Shown here: positions 7,475 through 10,841 of the stretch, piece by piece | Layout of the letters: each line of letters opens with the position of its first letter | How positions within the stretch are numbered: position 1 is the stretch's first letter | The notes under the pieces: generated by a model | Databases searched by the model: none | Seen by the model: only the letters and a program-made list of their open reading frames with translations | What the model was told of the DNA's origin: nothing | Made by a program: the position numbers and the translations under genes | NCBI GenBank assembly: GCA_003118195.1 | Contig: BEXV01000166.1 | Location: 346,275-357,115, forward strand | From: Hemicentrotus pulcherrimus | Lineage: Eukaryota > Echinodermata > Echinoidea > Camarodonta > Strongylocentrotidae | Length of the DNA: 10,841 nucleotides | Direction: 5' to 3'

Positions 7475-7988
7475 ATAGTTTTTTTGGGGGGGTCTTGTTT
7501 GTTTGTTTGTTTGTGTATGTGAGCTTCAAAGTAATATCTACGGAGCAGACAACCACTAACTAACTTTTTATAGATGGAAGGTTGTAGGTTCATTTTGTTT
7601 GTTTGTTTGTCTGTGTTATGTATTATAAAGTAATACTTTGGGAACAGGCAATCTTCCCCGTACAGAATAAATAAAACATCATGAACTTATTCATAGTGTT
7701 TTTTTGTTTTTTTGTTTGTCCCTAATCTGTTTTTCAAAGTAATGCCTTAGGCTTAGAAACAGACAACTGCCAACTAAAGCCCTGTCTTAATTGAATTTTT
7801 CCGATCTTACCCGAGCGATATGTGGATGAGAAACAGTGGGGTGTCGATCGTAAAACACGGGGTGAGCCTTTGGACACCATCTTAATCAGCCATCCGCAAA
7901 AATCTCACCTGGGTAGGTTACCATAACAACCACCACCTGTTCATCGCGATCAGCTGGCGCGCGCTGTGTACATGACATGTAAATTACA

Positions 7989-8050
7989 GGTAAATTACTT
8001 CATCGCTGTGAAAAAATATAATTCTTTTCAAGGCGATGACGTAATTTACC
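7989..8050. repeat. Central hairpin of the 489-bp MITE
   Basis: The arm 7989-8014 (starts GGTAAATTAC, ends TGTGAAAA) is complementary to 8025-8050 (starts TTTTCAAGG, ends GTAATTTACC), with three mismatches in 26 and a 10-base loop. Its centre coincides with the midpoint between the element termini, as expected of a foldback MITE built from two terminal halves. Confidence 0.85.
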
Positions 8051-8109
8051 CGGGTAACATTCTGAGAGCGTCTTAATATGCCCTTTATCAGAAAATCGTA
8101 AGGAACAAG

Positions 8110-8236
8110 GTCCGAACATCACCCTCCTATCACCCTAGCTCGTCTAGGGTGAGATTTACCTCGATAGCGTCCGGACATTACACCGATTGACGTGTCTTAA
8201 TTGGAAGTGGGTAAATAGTCGTCCGGACGTCACCCC
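8110..8236. repeat. Three subterminal iterons in the right half of the MITE
   Basis: GTCCGAACATCACCC (8110-8124), GTCCGGACATTACACC (8169-8184) and GTCCGGACGTCACCCC (8221-8236) are direct repeats spaced 59 and 52 bases apart. A perfect 9-bp hairpin TCACCCTAG-CTCGT-CTAGGGTGA (8130-8152) lies between the first two. Related inverted words (GGGGTGA followed by GGAC at about 7859-7874) occur in the left half. Repeated subterminal motifs of this kind often serve as transposase binding sites in DNA transposons; that role is inferred here. Confidence 0.6.
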
Positions 8237-8350
8237 GACTTTATTTTCCAAATAAGACGGGGTTTTATGGATGGAAGGTATTTATATCTTCATGTTTATT
8301 TTGTTGATATGTCTGTGATGTTTATTACAAACAGACAACCATACAACAAG

Positions 8351-9079
8351 GTGGAGGGTATTTAAGTTATGCCTAAGAAAGAGACAAGCGTCAAAAAACG
8401 CAAGAAAGCTGTTCAGCATATTTTCTTTACCTCGTTCCTCTCTCTGTGATAATAATCATCACAAAATTATCCCACAGACTGAAGATACGTACGTATACCT
8501 TTAAAAGAAATTGTTTGTCCGTCGATCTGTCTGTCTGACTGTGATGTTTATCACAAAGAGATTATTGTCACTCTTGTATTTGCTTGTCAAATTCTATTCT
8601 TTGAAGTCTTAAAGCTACAAAGGTATCGTAAATTTAAAAAAAAAATCCCAGGACCATACACAAAGGACTCTAATTTTATTTGGAAATTGGTGCATGAAAT
8701 CTGTTTCTCAAGCTCTTTGCCCAAACTGAAAGAATCATCCCATAAAGAATGCACAAAAATATTATCAAATGTAATGCAGATTTTATTGCAAAGCTCCGTC
8801 AATAAATTCTACAATGGACAAGCATATGATTGTTATGGTATATATGAAAAAAAGAATATCATAGTTTGGCAAAATATGTATCAGAGTATGAACATCCTTA
8901 TTTTGTACCCAGATTTACTGCACAAAATGTAAAAAACTTTTAAGATCATGACCCAAATTATTGTCTGCATTTAATTTTATTTGATAAAGACTCACCGTAA
9001 TGTCCTCAAAGGACAATGGTACTCTCAAGAAATGATATTTTTACTTCATACATATCAACGACCCATATGGTCCATCTCA
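8351..9079. other. Intronic stretch without exon
   Basis: This stretch is AT-rich. An 81-codon plus-strand frame (8687-8932) overlaps a 71-codon minus-strand frame; neither has recognisable motifs or splice framing. Around 8510-8565, TTGTTTGTCCGTC, TCTGTCTGTCTGACTGTG and TGTTTATCACAAA resemble the tail of the upstream tandem units and may be a diverged last copy. An 8-base poly(A) run lies near 8638. I searched for the PLPP C2 (PSGH) exon and did not find it. Confidence 0.5.
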
Positions 9080-9156
9080 ATGTCAATAAACATGATATTC
9101 TGAGAGAGGGTCTCATTCATACATTTCTTGCCAAGTTGCTTTCTTCGGCTCATGTT
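9080..9156 (+). repeat. Dispersed direct repeat, copy 1
   Basis: This copy shares ATGTCAATAAA, TGATATTCTGAGAG, CATTCAT, ATACATTTCTTGCCAAG, CTTTCTT and CTCATGTT, in the same order, with 9345-9425. The copies are offset by 265 bp. No coding frame or known family is recognised. Confidence 0.75.
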
Positions 9157-9168
9157 CTGTAAGAACAG

Positions 9169-9182
9169 TAATAATAATAATA
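9169..9182. repeat. Short TAA microsatellite
   Basis: Four to five TAA units. Unlike the tract at 5051-5073, it is not flanked by the AGCGCTTA hairpin, so I do not attribute it to a retrotransposon tail. Confidence 0.7.
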
Positions 9183-9243
9183 CCCTCATCAAATGATACA
9201 CTATACAATTGTACTTGACCATGTGCTCCAAGTTTGATTGTTA

Positions 9244-9297
9244 AGAGCGAGAAGGCTGTTGATACCCTCATAATGTCCCGAGCCAGAGGGGCATTAA
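9244..9297 (+). repeat. Possible half-motifs of the CCAGAAGGG hairpin family, copy e
   Basis: AGAGCGAGAAGGCTGTT (9244-9260) and GAGCCAGAGGGGCATTAA (about 9280-9297) are direct, diverged versions of the arm AGAGCCAGAAGGGCGTTAA seen at 391-409 and 4927-4940. They lie between the two copies of the 9080/9345 direct repeat. The inverted arrangement of the other copies is missing, so membership of the family is tentative. Confidence 0.4.
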
Positions 9298-9344
9298 ATC
9301 TGCGGTAAAGAATAGATTTAGCATCATCCGCAAAAACAAAACAT

Positions 9345-9425
9345 ATGTCAATAAATCTGATATTCTGAGAGGTGCATTCATTGATACATTTCTTGCCAAG
9401 CCCCTTTCTTTTTTCAACTCATGTT
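9345..9425 (+). repeat. Dispersed direct repeat, copy 2
   Basis: This is the second copy of the repeat at 9080-9156 with small indels, for example TTTTTTCAACTCATGTT in place of TTCGGCTCATGTT. The shared blocks are colinear throughout. Sequence between the copies (9157-9344) is unrelated to them. Either local duplication or insertion of a repeat family with two copies would explain it. Confidence 0.75.
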
Positions 9426-10796
9426 AAAATTGTGTTGTTTCGCTGACATGGTACACTGTGAAACCAGTTTTTCCACATTTTCTGCATTATGAAACCTGCT
9501 CCGAGTTTCAATTTTGTGGACTTAGAGGTGGCTCATAGCGAATTCAATGAGGAATCCTTATTTTTTGTGCCGTATTCTGTAACTTGAGGATGTTTGTGAA
9601 CCCATACTGTGACCTGCATGTAAGAAAAATACACATCCAGATGTTTCTTGAAAGGCTGAACATGAGATACATAAGGGGTGTTGAACTATTCTTTTGATTT
9701 GGTTTGATTTGATTTTTTTTTCTGCAGTCGTATCAGTTCAATTTCTTTGACAACAACAGTATTAATATAAAATACAATAATCATTTTTCTGACAGTGAAT
9801 CATAAATAAGCAAGTTTATATAACAATCATTATTTCAAAAAAGAAATGATAAACTGTCATAAATACTAATTTTGGTTTATTTTATAGAAAGTATGTTCGG
9901 TTTATGTAGTATGTCATTAATGTAGGGAATAAGGCCGTTGAAATTGCCTTGGGTTCATTTTTTAAAGATTTTGCGATTATGTCAATAGAGCTAATGTCCT
10001 TCTTGTTGACAGCAGAGACAGCAACACCCATACCCATAAAAGCAATTTGTATTTGCTGTATTGTATATATCATTCTAATGTGAGTCTATACACTGCATAC
10101 TTCTTCATTTTTTATGTGAAATTCACTGCCTCAAGTTAGTTTACTCGATAAGAATTCTTAGAATGTAGATCTGGACTGCACTATATAAAACATGATCCCT
10201 TGCGTGTGGTGACAAATATGATTCTAGCATTGTCCAGAGAAATCTAAAACAAAATGGAACTACCATGAGGAATATCAACTTTCCCTTCTGATGAAATGAG
10301 AGATATATCGCTATGTTACCCAATATTCTGAAACTGTGTGTAACTGTTACAATTTTCATCGTAGAGTTCACATTTCATTTGATGAATTCATTATAGTACC
10401 TGATTGCATTACTTGTGGCCACAAGCAAATTTTGCAAGAATGTTTTTGGCCCTTTATATGTTGTAAGAATAATATGAAAATGAAATTTAATCATGACTGA
10501 TTTGGTTTAAAATAACCCTCTCCTTTCATATGTTAGCTGTCCAGTAATAAAAAAACATTCAATTTTGTGATCCAATTACCTCCCAGACTTGAAAATAACA
10601 ATGTCTTTATTTTTAGACCAGAGTTTCTGGCTAAGATCGCGGATATAATAGAACGTAACAATGTATTTGTTATTATGAAAATGAAATAAAGAGTGAAGGT
10701 GATTTTATTGGTATTTAATTGAATTTGTAATGTTTTCAGGACAAGTTGAAACTGAAACATGTTTATGAGTTTCAATGTTTATCAGGTATGTTGTTT

Positions 10797-10797
<1 letters not shown>
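9426..10797. other. Intronic or intergenic stretch, no supported exon
   Basis: Very AT-rich. Minus-strand frames at 9882-10073, 10141-10371 and 10533-10775 show no recognisable protein. A short (TTTGA)n-like tract with a T run lies at 9692-9722. A 46-base segment flanked by TTTTCAG and GTATGT (10740-10785) looks like an exon but fails the phase required by the PLPP exon. Nothing else is recognised. Confidence 0.5.

Positions 10798-10828
<31 letters not shown>
10798..10828. repeat. Homopolymer C run near the window end
   Basis: There are 31 consecutive C residues, followed by T-rich sequence to the end. The run is long enough to break polymerase or assembly and probably explains why the contig stops here. 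Confidence 0.9.
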
Positions 10829-10834
<6 letters not shown>

Positions 10835-10841
10835 TTTTCTC

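Larger units (their letters stand above)
7777..8265. mobile_element. 489-bp foldback MITE inserted in the intronic array
   Basis: The left end AAGCCCTGTCTTAATTGAAT matches the reverse complement of the right end (AAACCCCGTCTTATTTGGAA) at 15 of 20 positions. Both ends are flanked by TA (7775-7776 and 8266-8267), consistent with a TA target duplication. The exact centre of the element (about 8020) is a 26-bp inverted repeat, so the element folds back symmetrically. No open frame or transposase is present, and composition is more GC- and CpG-rich than the flanks. Removing the element plus one TA joins GCCAAC-TA-TGGATGGAAGG and restores the surrounding tandem array. The superfamily is not assigned; a TA target is compatible with Tc1/mariner-like and some other cut-and-paste elements. 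Confidence 0.85.
7461..8350 (+). repeat. Degenerate tandem array that copies the exon end and its donor site
   Basis: The units begin at 7461, 7573, about 7680 and 8270, with a further remnant at about 8350. Each unit shows the same order of words: GATGGAAGGTATTTATA, a T-rich/(TTTG)n tract, TCAAAGTAATA, then CAGACAACCA. Unit lengths are about 112, 107, 99 (after removing the inserted MITE) and 80 bases. The 8270 unit retains GATGGAAGGTATTTATA identically (17 of 17); the 7573 unit retains GATGGAAGGT. The units at 7461, 7680 and 8270 keep CAGACAAC (7545, 7761 and 8334), and the 7573 unit has CAGGCAAT. The first unit overlaps the last 8 coding bases of the PLPP exon, so the array contains decoy donor sites. 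Weaker similarity (TGTGATGTTTATCACAAA) continues to about 8570. Confidence 0.75.

Noticed and set aside
10740..10785. Possible 46-base exon between TTTTCAG and GTATGT
   Set aside because: The upstream PLPP exon ends in phase 2 (AG). Joining gives AGG-ACA-AGT-TGA, an immediate stop, and the PSGH motif expected next is absent.

Overview
The window looks like non-bacterial, intron-containing animal DNA. It is AT-rich and gene-poor, and it carries one clear protein-coding exon bounded by a polypyrimidine-AG acceptor and a GT donor. That exon encodes the middle of a phospholipid phosphatase (PLPP/LPP, formerly PAP2 type 2; Drosophila wunen family). A truncated non-LTR retrotransposon end with a (TAA)n tail, foldback MITEs, a tRNA-derived SINE remnant, and frequent ACCGGT and AGGCCTA words suggest a marine invertebrate deuterostome, perhaps an echinoderm. 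The taxonomic guess is weak inference. Homopolymer G (1-12) and C (10798-10828) at the two ends suggest that the window is a contig broken at homopolymers.

Layout. 1-2530 has no recognisable gene; it holds a palindromic hairpin repeat (391-448), a duplicated TCAA-rich block (about 675-893) and a cluster of GGGGGCT words. 2531-2650 is a compact foldback MITE with 21-bp perfect arms. 2651-4490 has no supported gene. 4491-5002 is a cluster of related hairpin repeats sharing the word CCAGAAGGGCG, partly duplicated with an offset of about 186-195 bp. 5051-5461 (minus strand) is the 5'-truncated 3' end of a non-LTR retrotransposon: reverse-transcriptase C-terminal tail, a short 3' UTR, an 8-bp stem-loop and a TAA tail. 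5462-6939 is featureless apart from an everted nuclear-receptor-like hexamer pair. A degenerate tRNA-derived SINE (about 6940-7050, minus) lies about 80 bp before the PLPP exon.

The PLPP exon (7128-7468, plus) carries the C1 catalytic motif K-x6-RP and the conserved lumenal N-glycosylation site. The C2 (PSGH) and C3 (SR-x5-H-x3-D) exons and the N-terminal exons are not visible in the window. The downstream intron is therefore at least 3.37 kb.

The most unusual structure begins at the 3' edge of the exon. The last 8 exon bases plus the 5' splice site and roughly 100 bp of intron are repeated as a degenerate tandem array (7461 to about 8350, perhaps to 8570). One later copy keeps 17 of 17 bases of the exon/donor junction. 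A 489-bp foldback MITE (7777-8265) has inserted into the third unit at a TA dinucleotide, and removing it restores the array. The rest of the intron (to the window end) holds a diverged 77-81 bp direct repeat pair (9080/9345) and microsatellites but no further exon that I can support.
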